Notes under the pieces: model-generated
Told to the model about the DNA's origin: nothing
The model's input: the letters and a program-made list of their open reading frames with translations, nothing else
Databases searched by the model: none
From: Methylocystis sp. KS32
GTDB taxonomy: Bacteria > Pseudomonadota > Alphaproteobacteria > Rhizobiales > Beijerinckiaceae
Direction: 5' to 3'
DNA length: 64,000 nt
Assembly (NCBI GenBank): GCA_002862095.1
Contig: PHSQ01000003.1
Coordinates: 248,001-312,000, forward strand
Translations under genes and position numbers: made by a program
In this document: one piece after another, positions 8,956-18,078 of the stretch
Position numbering within the stretch: the first letter of the stretch is position 1
Layout: every line of letters starts with the position of its first letter

Positions 8956-11900
8956 GCGGCCCGCGTCGCCCCGTCCCAGAACTCACGAAGCGCAACCAAT
9001 GGGCCGCTTCCGATCCGGCGTTGTCGGTTTGGGTTTCGGCTCACGCGGGGTCGGGCAAGACTCATGTGCTGTCGCAGCGCGTGGTGCGATTGTTGCTCGC
9101 GCGCGTGCCGCCGTCGCGGATACTTTGCCTCACTTACACCAAGGCCGCCGCCGCCAATATGGCCGCGCGCATCTTCAAGATTCTCGCGGAATGGACTCTG
9201 CTCGACGACGAAGCGCTCGACCGCGCGGTCGAGGAAGCGAGCGGCGAGCGGATTGATCCGTCGCGGCGCGCCTTTGCGAGACGGCTGTTCGCGCGCACGG
9301 TCGAAACGCCGGGCGGGCTCAAGATTCAAACCATTCATGCCTTTTGCGAAAGGATTTTGCATCTCTTCCCCTTCGAGGCCAATGTTCCCGCGGGTTTCAA
9401 GGTTCTCGACGACGCCGAGCGCGCCGAATTGCTTGCGCGCGCGCGGGAGGAAACGCTCGCCCGCGCGCTGCGTCGCGACGATCCCCTTTTCGAGGCGCTG
9501 GAAATCGTCGCGCGCGAGGCGAGCAGCGCGTCTTTTGGCGATCTATTGCAGGAGTTGCTGCATCATCGCGGCGCGCTGCGTCAAGCGGCGAGCATGGGTT
9601 ATGAGCGCGATCTGCGCCGCCGTCTGGGGCTCGGGCCAAAGGAGACTCTCGCCTCCATCGACGCCGAGGTCGTCGAGGGCGGCGTCGGCGCGAAACATTG
9701 GCCCGCGCTTGCGGAGAGGCTGGCGAAAGGCGGCAAGAACGACGACAAGCTCGCGCAACAATGTCTGCGCGCCGCCGCGCTCGCGCCGGACCCCGCTTGC
9801 ATCGAGGACTATCGCCTCGTCTTCTTCACCAAGGAAGGCGAACCGCGCGGCGCGGGCAAAAACAAGATTATCGGCAAGACGCTTCAAGAGGCCGATCCGA
9901 CTCTGTTGGCCTTGATGGAGGACGAGCGCGATCGCATCGCACTGTTGCTCGAAAGGCGCGGCGCGGCCCAAACATTCAATCGCTCGCTGGCGCTGGCGCG
10001 CCTCGGCGGCGCCGTCGTCGCCGAATACGAGCGCGCGAAAGGTTTTCGCGGCCTGCTCGATTTCGACGATCTGATCGAACGCACGCGCGCATTGCTGCGG
10101 CGCTCCAGCCCTTCCTGGGTGCTCTATAAACTCGACCGGCAGATCGACCATATCCTGCTCGACGAGGCGCAGGACACCAGCGCGGCGCAATGGGAGATTT
10201 TGCAAACCATCGCCGACGAATTCGCGCAGGAGCGCGAGAGCGCGCGGCGGCGCGGTTTCTTCGCCGTCGGCGACGAGAAGCAATCCATCTTCTCCTTTCA
10301 GGGCGCGGCGCCGGAGAAATTCGACGCCATGCGGCGGAATTTCGAAAGCCGCTTCATGGCCGCCGAACTCGATTTCAGACAGATTCCGCTCACCATGTCG
10401 TTTCGCTCCGCGCCGGTCATTCTTTTCGCCGTGGATACGGTGTTCGCGGCCGGCGACAACAGGCGCGGACTTTCCTTCGACAGCGAGGAGCCCGCGCCGC
10501 GCCATCACGCCTGGAAGAGCGACCTTTCCGGTCTCGTCGAAATATGGGAGCCGGTCAGCGTCGAAAAGGAAGAACCTTCCCGCGAATGGACTCTTCCGCT
10601 CGATCATGTTCGCGATGATGAGCCTTCCGTGCTCCTCGCGCGCAAGGTCGCGGCGAAAATAAAATTGCTGATGGACTCCACGAACGGCGAATATGTGGAG
10701 GGCGAAAGCGGGCCGCGCGCGGTCGAGGCCGGCGACATTCTCGTGCTCGTTCGCAAGCGCGACGCCTTCTTCGAGGCGATGATCCGCGCCCTCAAAGAGC
10801 AGGGGGTCGCCGTCGCCGGCGCCGACAGGCTCGACCTGATGGAACATATCGCGGTGATGGATCTTTGCGCGCTCGCCCGCGCCGCCTTGTTGCGCGAAGA
10901 CGACCTCTCGCTGGCGGAGCTTTTGAAATCGCCGCTGGTCGGGCTCGACGACGAAGATCTCGTCGCGCTCGCGCCGAAACGCGCAGGCGCGCTCCACGAC
11001 GCGCTCGCGGCCTCGAAGGACCTGCGCCATCAGGCGGCCGCGCAACAATATGAGCGATGGCGTCGCGACGCGCTGAGTCTGCGCCCCTTCGATTTCTTCA
11101 CCCTTGTGCTCGGCGCTGGCAGGGGACGCGAAAAACTCGTCTCGCGGCTCGGCCCCGAGGCCAATGACGCCATCGACGAATTTTTGCGCGTCGCGCTCGA
11201 TTTCGAAAGCGACGAACCCGGCGGCCTGACGAGTTTTCTCGCGAGCGTTCAGAAACTCGACGTTTCGATCAAGCGCGACATGGAGACGGCGGGCGACGCC
11301 GTTCGCGTCATGACCGTGCATGCGGCGAAGGGGCTTGAGGCCAAGATCGTCTTTCTGCCCGATACGTGTGGCGCGCCGAGCGGCCGTCACGACGCGAGGA
11401 TTTACGCGTTGCGCGACGACGGCGACGCGGACGACGCAAGCCTCGCGTGGTCGCCGAAAGCGGACGCCGATTGCGCCGCCGTCGCGCGCGAGAGGGAAAG
11501 ACTTCGCGAAGCCGCGCGCGGCGAATATCGGCGCCTGCTTTATGTGGCGCTGACGCGCGCGGAGGAGCGGCTCTATATCGCCGCCTATCATGGCGCGAAG
11601 GCGCCGTCGGACGACTGCTGGTATCGCATGGTTCGCGACGCGCTCGAACCCGATTTCGAGGCGCTGACCGACCCGCTCGACGCCAAGAAGCAAATTCTGC
11701 GTAGCCCCAATGCGCCGGCCTTGCGTGCGCTCGTCCGCGATGTCGCGGCGGCGAAGCGCGTGGAGATTCCGGCCTTCGCCCGGACGCCGGCGCCGCCTGA
11801 GGCCACGCCTTCGCCGCCGCTGCGGCCATCGAGCGCGCTCGCGGCCGCCGACGCCTTCGCGCCTTACGCCGTCGCCGCGCCGACGCGGCGGGACGCCGAT

Positions 11901-12410
11901 CGTCTTCTCGTGGGGCGCGTCACTCATGCGCTGCTGCAACATCTGCCCCAATGCGAACCCGTGCGGCGGAGGCCGGCGGCGATGCACTTTCTCGAATTGC
12001 GCGCGCCGGGCCTTGATGTGGATTTACGCGAAGAGGCGGCGCGGGCGGCGATCAGCGTGATCGAGGACGCCGCTTTCGCGCCTTTGTTCGGCGCTGGTTC
12101 GGTGGCGGAAGTCGATATTGTCGCGAGCATCGAGACTCCACGCGGGGCCTACGATATCGTGGGTCGCATCGACCGCATCGCGGAAACGGAGCATGAAATC
12201 TTCGTCGCCGACTTCAAGACCGGGCGTCCGCGCAAGGATCCGAACCCCATGCAATTGCGCCAGCTCGCGCTGTATCGCGTCGCCGTGGCGCGGCTTTATC
12301 CGAGAAAGCGCGTGCGTTGCGTGCTGATCTTCATGCAGAACGCCTCGGTGGTGGAGCCGTCCGGCGAAGCCCTCGACGAAGCAATGAGAAAGGCTCTGGA
12401 GCAGGGTTGA
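8952..12410 (+). CDS. addA: Double-strand break repair helicase AddA
   Basis: An 1152-residue UvrD/Rep superfamily 1 helicase with a C-terminal nuclease. Motifs in order: Walker A AHAGSGKT near the N-terminus, CLTYTKAAAANM (Ia), DFDDLI, the DEAQDTS Walker B, GDEKQSIFSFQGA (III), TMSFRS, VMTVHAAKGLE (V), YVALTRAEERLYI (VI), and the RecB-type nuclease strand VADFKTGRP. ATG 8952 overlaps the addB stop by four bases and gives the expected N-terminus; an upstream in-frame start would extend into addB. In many relatives trxA follows addA; here a secreted hypothetical on the other strand follows instead. Confidence 0.95.
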   Translation: MSGPRRPVPELTKRNQWAASDPALSVWVSAHAGSGKTHVLSQRVVRLLLARVPPSRILCLTYTKAAAANMAARIFKILAEWTLLDDEALDRAVEEASGERIDPSRRAFARRLFARTVETPGGLKIQTIHAFCERILHLFPFEANVPAGFKVLDDAERAELLARAREETLARALRRDDPLFEALEIVAREASSASFGDLLQELLHHRGALRQAASMGYERDLRRRLGLGPKETLASIDAEVVEGGVGAKHWPALAERLAKGGKNDDKLAQQCLRAAALAPDPACIEDYRLVFFTKEGEPRGAGKNKIIGKTLQEADPTLLALMEDERDRIALLLERRGAAQTFNRSLALARLGGAVVAEYERAKGFRGLLDFDDLIERTRALLRRSSPSWVLYKLDRQIDHILLDEAQDTSAAQWEILQTIADEFAQERESARRRGFFAVGDEKQSIFSFQGAAPEKFDAMRRNFESRFMAAELDFRQIPLTMSFRSAPVILFAVDTVFAAGDNRRGLSFDSEEPAPRHHAWKSDLSGLVEIWEPVSVEKEEPSREWTLPLDHVRDDEPSVLLARKVAAKIKLLMDSTNGEYVEGESGPRAVEAGDILVLVRKRDAFFEAMIRALKEQGVAVAGADRLDLMEHIAVMDLCALARAALLREDDLSLAELLKSPLVGLDDEDLVALAPKRAGALHDALAASKDLRHQAAAQQYERWRRDALSLRPFDFFTLVLGAGRGREKLVSRLGPEANDAIDEFLRVALDFESDEPGGLTSFLASVQKLDVSIKRDMETAGDAVRVMTVHAAKGLEAKIVFLPDTCGAPSGRHDARIYALRDDGDADDASLAWSPKADADCAAVARERERLREAARGEYRRLLYVALTRAEERLYIAAYHGAKAPSDDCWYRMVRDALEPDFEALTDPLDAKKQILRSPNAPALRALVRDVAAAKRVEIPAFARTPAPPEATPSPPLRPSSALAAADAFAPYAVAAPTRRDADRLLVGRVTHALLQHLPQCEPVRRRPAAMHFLELRAPGLDVDLREEAARAAISVIEDAAFAPLFGAGSVAEVDIVASIETPRGAYDIVGRIDRIAETEHEIFVADFKTGRPRKDPNPMQLRQLALYRVAVARLYPRKRVRCVLIFMQNASVVEPSGEALDEAMRKALEQG

Positions 12411-12540
12411 AATCCGCAGCGCATCGAGACGAATCCAGGGAAAGGCCAGCCGTCGCCGCGAGGGCGAGCCGAAGGCGCGGCGGGAAGCGACGACGCGGTC
12501 GCTTCTTCGCCGTTTTCTGCTTCGCGAGGTGGCGGAATTG

Positions 12541-12592
12541 GCGCATGTTCTCAAAAAGCGCGAAGCGGCTTCTGGAAATCGACATGCTCAAA
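12541..12592. repeat. Dispersed palindromic repeat (Rhizobiales type)
   Basis: Between addA and the next gene lies an imperfect palindrome with outer GCATGT / ACATGC ends around AAAAAGCGCGAAGCGGCTTCT. It resembles the short intergenic palindromes that are abundant in Rhizobiales genomes. This is from memory of such repeats; copy number in this genome is not known. The rest of the 177-base gap shows nothing else. Confidence 0.4.
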
Positions 12593-13160
12593 ATCTACAT
12601 TCCTTCGGCGTTTTGTCGTCGTTCCAGTCGATGAGTTTGATCGCGCCGAATTTGGCCTCGATCGCCTTGCCGTTGCGCGTTCCCTTGCCGGTGAGAAAAT
12701 TAATATCGCAATTGCCGCCGGCCTTGGGGTCGAGCGTGTCGCGCACTTCATAGGAAAGGCCGGCGACGAGAAATTCGTTGTTGCGATAGACGATGGTCAT
12801 CGTCTGGCTCCAGCGGTCGCGGCCAATGGCGTCGTTTTCGGATTTGACGACGAGCGAGCCTTTGGAATTGGCGTCGAGCGAGGGCCGCTGACCCCAGACG
12901 GCTCCGTTCCAGGCGATGTCCTTTTTCACCAGCGCGGGCTGCAAGGGCTTGTCGCCGTCATTGTCGACGCCACGATAAATATAGAGGTCCGCGCCGGCGT
13001 CGGAATTGGCGACCAGCACCGCGCGATCGGCCGAGCCGTCGTCGCTAAAGCTCAGCGTGACGGAGGAAATGACCTTGTCATAGGAGGCCGTTTCGGCGAG
13101 GGTTGGAAGCGCGCCGGCGCAGAGCGAAACAGCGGCGCCGAAAAGCGGACGAAGAATCAT
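12588..13160 (-). CDS. Secreted protein of unknown function
   Basis: A 190-residue protein not assigned to a family. It starts with a Sec signal peptide (about residues 1-22; hydrophobic core LFGAAVSLCAGA, then LAET cleavage region). The mature part looks like a beta-rich secreted domain and has two Cys (in GNCDINF and KECRF) that could form a disulphide. Phrases such as SDDGSADRAVLVANSDAGADL suggest a calcium- or repeat-type beta fold, but that is a guess. A Shine-Dalgarno-like AGGAG lies about 7 bases before the ATG. It is convergent with addA and has no clear operon partner. Confidence 0.7.
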   Translation of the reverse strand: MILRPLFGAAVSLCAGALPTLAETASYDKVISSVTLSFSDDGSADRAVLVANSDAGADLYIYRGVDNDGDKPLQPALVKKDIAWNGAVWGQRPSLDANSKGSLVVKSENDAIGRDRWSQTMTIVYRNNEFLVAGLSYEVRDTLDPKAGGNCDINFLTGKGTRNGKAIEAKFGAIKLIDWNDDKTPKECRF

Positions 13161-13314
13161 GAAAGGACTCCTTAATCGCGACGCGCATCGCCTATTGGAA
13201 TAGCGGGAGGTTTGGACTGATGTGGCCGTGGGGTTCGATTGGTTCCTTGCCCGACGAGGAGGCTTTCAACTGCACGGCGTAGAAGTTTTATCCACAAGCC
13301 ATTGCTCGGAAGGG

Positions 13315-13620
13315 TTACGGGATTACGGCGGCGATCCATTTAATTGAAAGCCTCACCTTTAAGTCAATAGAGTGGACTCTCACTGTAACCGCTTCGACTG
13401 GGAACTCGCTGGCGCCGTCTTGCACCGTTGGGTTTGAAGGTTTTGGCGTCGACACGGGCTGCCGCATAGGCGCCCTGCGCGCAAGAGATGACTTTCGATT
13501 TGAAGGCGCCATCGCCGATTGGCGCGATGGTCGCGTCAAAAGGGGACATATCATTTTGCCACGTGATTCGATCGGCGGGGGCGCGGAACGCCGAAAAATA
13601 TGATAGGCTCCTCTTTCCAC
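13315..13620 (-). other. Possible gene remnant, minus strand
   Basis: The 13161-13632 gap holds no intact gene. On the minus strand, from a stop near 13640 down to 13364, one frame reads like real coding sequence (ITWQNDMSPFDATIAPIG, then KSKVISCAQGAYAAARVDA) but has no good start until an internal ATG at 13549 and ends in low-complexity Arg-rich sequence. The pattern would fit a decayed gene for a small secreted protein. This is weak, and no family was recognised. Confidence 0.25.
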
Positions 13621-13632
13621 ACAGGAGGGAGC

Positions 13633-14000
13633 ATGTCTAATCATTGGTGGACGTGGGTCGCTTACGGCGCGATTCTCGCAGTCCTAATCGGTGGTCATGT
13701 CCTCTGGTTTTGGCCGTTCACGATCCGGCGATTGGGGCGCGTCTTGGCGCGGCCATCACGGGTTTGGGAATCATCGTGACGGCGCGCCCCTATTTTCGTA
13801 TGGGCCTGCGAGAAACCGTCAATCGGCAACTGCCTGGCAGACTCTCGGTTCACGCTTCGATCGTACTGATGCAGCGGCAGACGGAGACGAAGGAAAACGC
13901 GCGCTCCGGGATTGTGCGCGACGTTGTGGCCGAAAGAATCATCGGAGTCGGACTTATATTTTCGGCGCTTTGTCCAATGGCCACGGCGCCTTGCTTCTGA
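13633..14000 (+). pseudogene. Small membrane protein gene, apparently frameshifted
   Basis: A very good ribosome binding site (AGGAGG at 13623-13628) precedes ATG 13633. That frame encodes MSNHWWTWVAYGAILAVLIG with a clear transmembrane segment, then turns to unlikely sequence and stops at 13777. From about 13705 another frame continues plausibly as a second membrane segment (ARLGAAITGLGIIVTARPYF) followed by a charged tail (RQTETKENARSGIVRDVVAE) up to 14000. Together they would make a protein of about 120 residues with two membrane segments. One indel near 13705-13730 explains both halves; it could be a real mutation or a sequencing error. Confidence 0.45.
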
Positions 14001-14045
14001 AATGGATGGGATACGCCACAAAGTGGCCTTGAAGGGGAGCACGCC

Positions 14046-14777
14046 TTGATCGACTCTCTCTTACTCACCGCGGCGCGTATTTGCACCTTCGAGCAAACCC
14101 GGTTGCTGACGAACGCCAGCGGCTTTTTTTTCGAGCGAGACGAACGTTTGTTTTTGGTCACGAGCCGTCACGTCGTCATCGACGAGAAGAGCCATCATCT
14201 CCCCGACCGCTTGGAGATCGAGCTCCACACCGACCCCGAGAACATCGCCAAGTCCACCGGATTTTCGATCCCGCTGTATCATGATGGCAAGGCCGTATGG
14301 CGACAGGGCCTCGACTCTGCCGGAGAGATCGACGTCGCGGCGATCGAGATTGACCGCTCCGCTTTGCCGGAGCCGACGGTCTACCGCGCTTTCGATCCCA
14401 TTCACCTCTTAAGCGCGAATGAGCACATCGAGATTGGAGCATCGCTGCTCGTCGTGGGCTTTCCGCTTGGTTTTCACGACACCTTGCATCACATGCCGGT
14501 CGTGCGCCAGGCGGTGCTTGCGTCTTCCTTCGGTCTCCGGTTCCAGGGACAGGGTTATTTCTTGACCGATGCGCGAACGCACCGTGGCACGAGCGGCGCC
14601 CCTGTCGTGATGCGCGCATCCGAAGGCCTATCGAGGCAAGACGCTCTGCCGTGGCGACTGCTTGGGGTTCACTCGTCCCGACTCGACGTCGGCACACGCG
14701 ACGTTCGGCTGGACGAGGCGCTGGGCCTCAACTGCGCTTGGTACGCTGATATCCTGCTGACGCTGACGAAGTCCTGA
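14046..14777 (+). CDS. Trypsin-like serine peptidase domain protein
   Basis: A 243-residue S1-like (chymotrypsin-fold) protease. The catalytic triad can be read directly: His42 in LVTSRHVV, Asp96 in GEIDVAAIEID, and Ser183 in HRGTSGAPVV. No PDZ domain follows, and no signal peptide is seen (the N-terminus is MIDSLLLTAARI), so it may act in the cytoplasm or belong to the short trypsin-like proteins often seen in accessory islands. It has no clear partner gene. The substrate is unknown; a non-proteolytic or regulatory role is possible. Confidence 0.8.
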   Translation: MIDSLLLTAARICTFEQTRLLTNASGFFFERDERLFLVTSRHVVIDEKSHHLPDRLEIELHTDPENIAKSTGFSIPLYHDGKAVWRQGLDSAGEIDVAAIEIDRSALPEPTVYRAFDPIHLLSANEHIEIGASLLVVGFPLGFHDTLHHMPVVRQAVLASSFGLRFQGQGYFLTDARTHRGTSGAPVVMRASEGLSRQDALPWRLLGVHSSRLDVGTRDVRLDEALGLNCAWYADILLTLTKS

Positions 14778-15071
14778 CGGGACCACTCTGGTCGTTTCCC
14801 CGCTGTCGGGCCGGCCGGCAAGCGAACTCCTCTGAATGAAGCCGACGCGGAAAAATCGACGTTATGTCGCCCTCGTCCATCGGAACGCTAATGGCGGCTC
14901 GAATTGGGCTGAACGACCGAAGTCGGCACGGGAGCCAGCGAGGGCTAAAATATTAGATGAAGGCAGCGGGCGGTTACCCGTCGCGGTGGGCGCGGCTATT
15001 GGCGCGGCGGAGGCGATGACTGTCCGCTATGCGCCGAAGTGACTTCGGTCGCGGCTTGCTATTCGGCGCAA

Positions 15072-15090
15072 TATATCGTAATACGATATA
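15072..15090. promoter_or_regulatory. Perfect palindrome, probable operator upstream of the antiporter
   Basis: A 19-bp palindrome with 9-base arms TATATCGTA / TACGATATA around one central base lies 180 bases upstream of the antiporter start. A related site (ATCGTATAACGAT) lies at 17742. The size and AT-rich symmetric form fit a dimeric repressor operator (ArsR, PadR or TetR type), but no regulator gene is nearby. The rest of the 14778-15269 gap shows nothing else that can be supported. Confidence 0.5.
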
Positions 15091-15269
15091 GCTGTAGCTG
15101 GCCTCACCGAGGTCCGAGGCGCCGCCCTGGCGAGAGCGCACGAAACTGCGTCCTCTAGACGCTCTCCACTCGAAGGCGCAGGGTTATCACGCGAAGCAAC
15201 CCAGGCGGGCGGCCTGCCGGGGCGCCAGGCCAGTTATTATCTTTGAACGAACACAAGCGAGGACAGAAT

Positions 15270-16436
15270 ATGACTGCCGCCCTGTCGGTCGCCGCTCTAT
15301 GGATGGCGCTGGCGTTGATCGCCGCCTTATTGGCCTATTCTTTGCGCGTTTCCAGCGCCCTAATGGAAATAATCATCGGCATCGTGGCGCAGTTGCTCCT
15401 CGGCGCGGAAATAATGGGCGCCGACTCCAGCTGGATAAAAATGTTGTCCACCGTCGGCGCCGTCCTCCTGACCTTTCTGGCCGGGTCGGAAATCGATCCC
15501 GACTTCTTGAAGCTCAAATGGAGAGAAGCCGGCGCGGTCGGCCTTGCGAGCTTCCTTGTGCCTTTTTTCGCTTGCGCGGCCGCGGCGCATTATCTCCTTG
15601 GCTGGGGTTCCACGGCGAGTTGGCTCGCGGGCCTCGCGATGTCGACAACCTCGGCCGCCGTCATATACGCAATCACATTGGAGTTAGGCTTAAACAAAAC
15701 CGATTATGGCAAGACCCTGCTCGTCGCCACTTTTGTGACCGACGTCGCCACTGTTCTCACCCTGGGGCTGACCTTCACTCCGTTCACCATGCACACGTTC
15801 ATCGCCATCTTGATCGCTGGCGCAGTTCTGTTCGCGTTGCCGAAAGTTGCGCCCTTGTTCTTCGGCCGCTTCGGTGGCATGCTCGCCGAGATCGAGACGA
15901 AATTTTTGCTTTTGTGCCTTCTGGCGCTGGGAGCCCTCGCCACCTGGGCGGATAGCGAGGCGGTTCTGGCAGGATATCTGATCGGAATGGTTCTGGCCGG
16001 CGCGGTCGGCAAGAATCACGCATTGCTGAGGCGGTTGCGCACCCTCACTTTTGGTTTGCTGACGCCTTTCTTTTTTATTCTGGTCGGATCGCTCGTTTCC
16101 CTTCCCGCATTGATTGCGGCTCCCGGCGCCGCGATATTCTTCTTCATCGTCAAAGTCGCGACCAAAACCGCCGGCATTTTCCCGGTTGCGCGGCATTTCG
16201 GTTCCACCAACGCGGAGGCGATGTACACCAGCTTGCTCATGTCCACCGGGCTTACATTTGGCACGATCGCGGCGCTCTTTGGTCTGCGGCATGGGATCAT
16301 TAACGAGGGTCAGTATTCCAGCCTGGTGATCGCGGTTGTCTCGACCGCCGTCGGTCCAACGGTGATCGCGAACCTATATTTCCTTCCCAGTCATTTAATG
16401 ACTTCAACCCAGTCGAGTGAGGAAGAACACTCATAA
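15270..16436 (+). CDS. Cation:proton antiporter, CPA2/Kef-type
   Basis: A 388-residue integral membrane protein with about 12 hydrophobic segments and a Na+/H+ exchanger (CPA2, KefB/NapA-like) pattern: FLAGSEIDPDFL in segment 3, MSTTSAAVIYAI, and a conserved Asp region VATFVTDVATVLTLG. The regulatory TrkA-N (RCK) domain of KefB/C is absent, so it is the short transporter-only form. ATG 15270 has a GAGGAC-like ribosome site; an upstream TTG at 15243 is less likely. The universal stress protein gene 18 bases downstream is probably co-transcribed, suggesting a stress or ion-homeostasis role. The transported ion is unknown. Confidence 0.85.
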   Translation: MTAALSVAALWMALALIAALLAYSLRVSSALMEIIIGIVAQLLLGAEIMGADSSWIKMLSTVGAVLLTFLAGSEIDPDFLKLKWREAGAVGLASFLVPFFACAAAAHYLLGWGSTASWLAGLAMSTTSAAVIYAITLELGLNKTDYGKTLLVATFVTDVATVLTLGLTFTPFTMHTFIAILIAGAVLFALPKVAPLFFGRFGGMLAEIETKFLLLCLLALGALATWADSEAVLAGYLIGMVLAGAVGKNHALLRRLRTLTFGLLTPFFFILVGSLVSLPALIAAPGAAIFFFIVKVATKTAGIFPVARHFGSTNAEAMYTSLLMSTGLTFGTIAALFGLRHGIINEGQYSSLVIAVVSTAVGPTVIANLYFLPSHLMTSTQSSEEEHS

Positions 16437-16454
16437 CCAAACAGGTGCGGACTC

Positions 16455-16874
16455 ATGTTCGAAAAAATCCTCAATGCGAACGACGGATCGCAAACAGCGA
16501 TGCGGTCGTTGTCCTTGGCGCTAGCGATTGCGAAACAGCATAAGTCCGAGGTGCACATGGTATGCGTCGAAGAAATCCCCTATATGCCGGAATTCGTCGA
16601 CGAGGTTGAACACCAGGACCCTAGCGTGGACCGTCGTATCAAGACCCTCATTGGGCAATCAAAGGCGATGGCCGAGAAAGAGGGATTGAAACTCCACACC
16701 TATGTCATCAAGGGTCATCCCGTGCGTGACATCGTGAGCCTCGCTAAAGAACTCAAAGCCGACTTGCTCGTTGTTGGCGCGGTCGGCCATTCGGCGCTAT
16801 ACGAACGACTGATCGGAAGTCGGGCGGATCGGATCGTTCAACTCTCGCCATGCCCGGTGCTGGTCGTGAAGTAA
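16455..16874 (+). CDS. Universal stress protein, UspA family
   Basis: A 139-residue single-domain Usp. The ATP-binding type motif is seen as VVGAVGHSALYERLIGSRADRIV followed by the C-terminal CPVLVV strand, with the N-terminal strand ILNANDGSQTAMRSL. Family members bind ATP or AMP and respond to growth arrest or ion stress. It follows the antiporter gene by 18 bases, so the pair probably forms an operon in which the Usp could act as a soluble regulatory partner of the transporter. That is inference from context. Confidence 0.9.
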   Translation: MFEKILNANDGSQTAMRSLSLALAIAKQHKSEVHMVCVEEIPYMPEFVDEVEHQDPSVDRRIKTLIGQSKAMAEKEGLKLHTYVIKGHPVRDIVSLAKELKADLLVVGAVGHSALYERLIGSRADRIVQLSPCPVLVVK

Positions 16875-17334
16875 TACGGATTCCGCTCGGCTGCTTCGGT
16901 TGGGCGCGAATCCCTCCCGCTTGCGGGTGGGGTCTCGCGCCTACTCGCCCCGGATTCCACACTCCCGCACGGCGCTTCGCTCTATCCTCCCCGCCGTGGC
17001 CCTTCGCCCGCGACGGGTGTCCTTCGAGCCTGGCGGAGGGATTAGGCCAAACAATATTCATGCTTCATGAGTGGTCGCGAGTGGAAAAGCCGGTCGGCAG
17101 TCGACGATGCAAACAGGCGGATTTAGTATAATTTGGAGATCATGTGTTACGTCGCGGCGCCTGGCGTTCCGCGAACCTCAATGTCGAGGCAGGCGTGAAC
17201 GCGACAAAGGACCGTCCTCGCCTGCTTAAATTGAATATACTTCGTCAAGGCGTTCCGCGGGAGCCGCTGTCGATTCCGCGGAACGTTGGGCGACGACGCC
17301 GGGAACCCCGTTAAAATTTCTCCGCGCCCTAATC
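16875..17334. other. Non-coding stretch with an inverted repeat
   Basis: No gene could be supported here. It contains one clear inverted repeat, GTTCCGCGG (17252-17260) with CCGCGGAAC (17276-17284) and a 15-base loop, which could form a stem-loop between the stress gene and the minus-strand gene that ends at 17335. No T-run follows in either direction, so it is not a normal intrinsic terminator. Confidence 0.4.
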
Positions 17335-17568
17335 CTAATCCAACGCCCTGAATGTAATCTCGGCTAGGGCCACCAGAACGGTTATGGCTGCCGCGATCCA
17401 GGCCGCGGCCATTCGTTTGTCGCCTTCGGAGAGAAATTTCATCGCGGTCGCAACCCGGTGGCGCATGTTTTCGATTGTTTTCATGGCCGAAGCAACTCGC
17501 TCACGAAAATTCTCGTCGTTTTCGATCGCCGCAACAACTCGCTCGCGAACATGCTCCATGGCTTTCAC
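17335..17568 (-). CDS. Small membrane protein with short internal repeats
   Basis: A 77-residue protein of no recognised family. The N-terminal 45 residues contain three similar amphipathic units (HVRERVVAAIEN, NFRERVASAMKTIEN, NMRHRVATAMKFL). The C-terminus is one transmembrane helix (AAAWIAAAITVLVALAEITF). This is the layout of a tail-anchored or YtxH-like small stress protein. Its probable upstream region carries the ATCGTATAACGAT palindrome at 17742. Moderate confidence because of length. Confidence 0.5.
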   Translation of the reverse strand: MKAMEHVRERVVAAIENDENFRERVASAMKTIENMRHRVATAMKFLSEGDKRMAAAWIAAAITVLVALAEITFRALD

Positions 17569-17741
17569 GATTCAGCCTCCTTCTTCCTGTTGGGCCGCGC
17601 CGCCTTTTGGCGTGGTGTGGATCCAGCTTTTATTCGCGTTTCGGGACACGCAAGCAATAATGCCGAGACAAAGAGTTACGTGCTTGCATAAACCTCTGAA
17701 GAAATGTCGCTTTACGAAGCGTTATCGCCCCTGCATAATTG

Positions 17742-17758
17742 ATCGTATAACGATATAT
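17742..17758. promoter_or_regulatory. Second ATCGT-type palindrome, possible operator
   Basis: ATCGT-ATA-ACGAT followed by ATAT repeats the half-sites of the palindrome at 15072-15090. It lies about 175 bases upstream of the minus-strand small membrane protein gene. The 17569-18078 stretch otherwise holds nothing that can be supported. The two sites bracket the antiporter/stress module, so a shared regulator is possible. Confidence 0.4.
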
Positions 17759-18078
17759 ATGCGATTGAGGGCGCGCGGAAAAGGGATTTTTCAATAAAAC
17801 ACGCAACCATCGGTGGGGCCTGACCGCGCTTTGTATCGGCCGGCCAGACGCGAGCTTTCAAAAAATATGGCGCGTCGACGACGAATACGTTTTTGCCGCG
17901 CCGACGCCGCCCCCGAGCGCCGGGCGTCACAGCCACTGCCCGACCGACGCTCCGGTCTTTCGATGCTCGCGCCCCGCGAACCAGCGCCAATCCGCTTTCA
18001 AACGCGGTCCTCACGAAGCGACTGACGCCGCACGGCGCGGCTTTCGCCATGCTCTTGGGCCGATCAAATCGAGGTCGC

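Noticed and set aside
9543..11987. 814-codon open frame antisense to addA
   Set aside because: A shadow of addA; no recognisable domain, and addA carries all helicase motifs on the other strand.
14836..15042. Possible 68-residue protein before the antiporter
   Set aside because: No ribosome site, no family, composition not convincing, and it overlaps the likely regulatory region.
17712..18050. Possible 112-residue minus-strand protein
   Set aside because: Low-complexity Arg/Ala-rich sequence without a ribosome site; covers the ATCGT palindrome.
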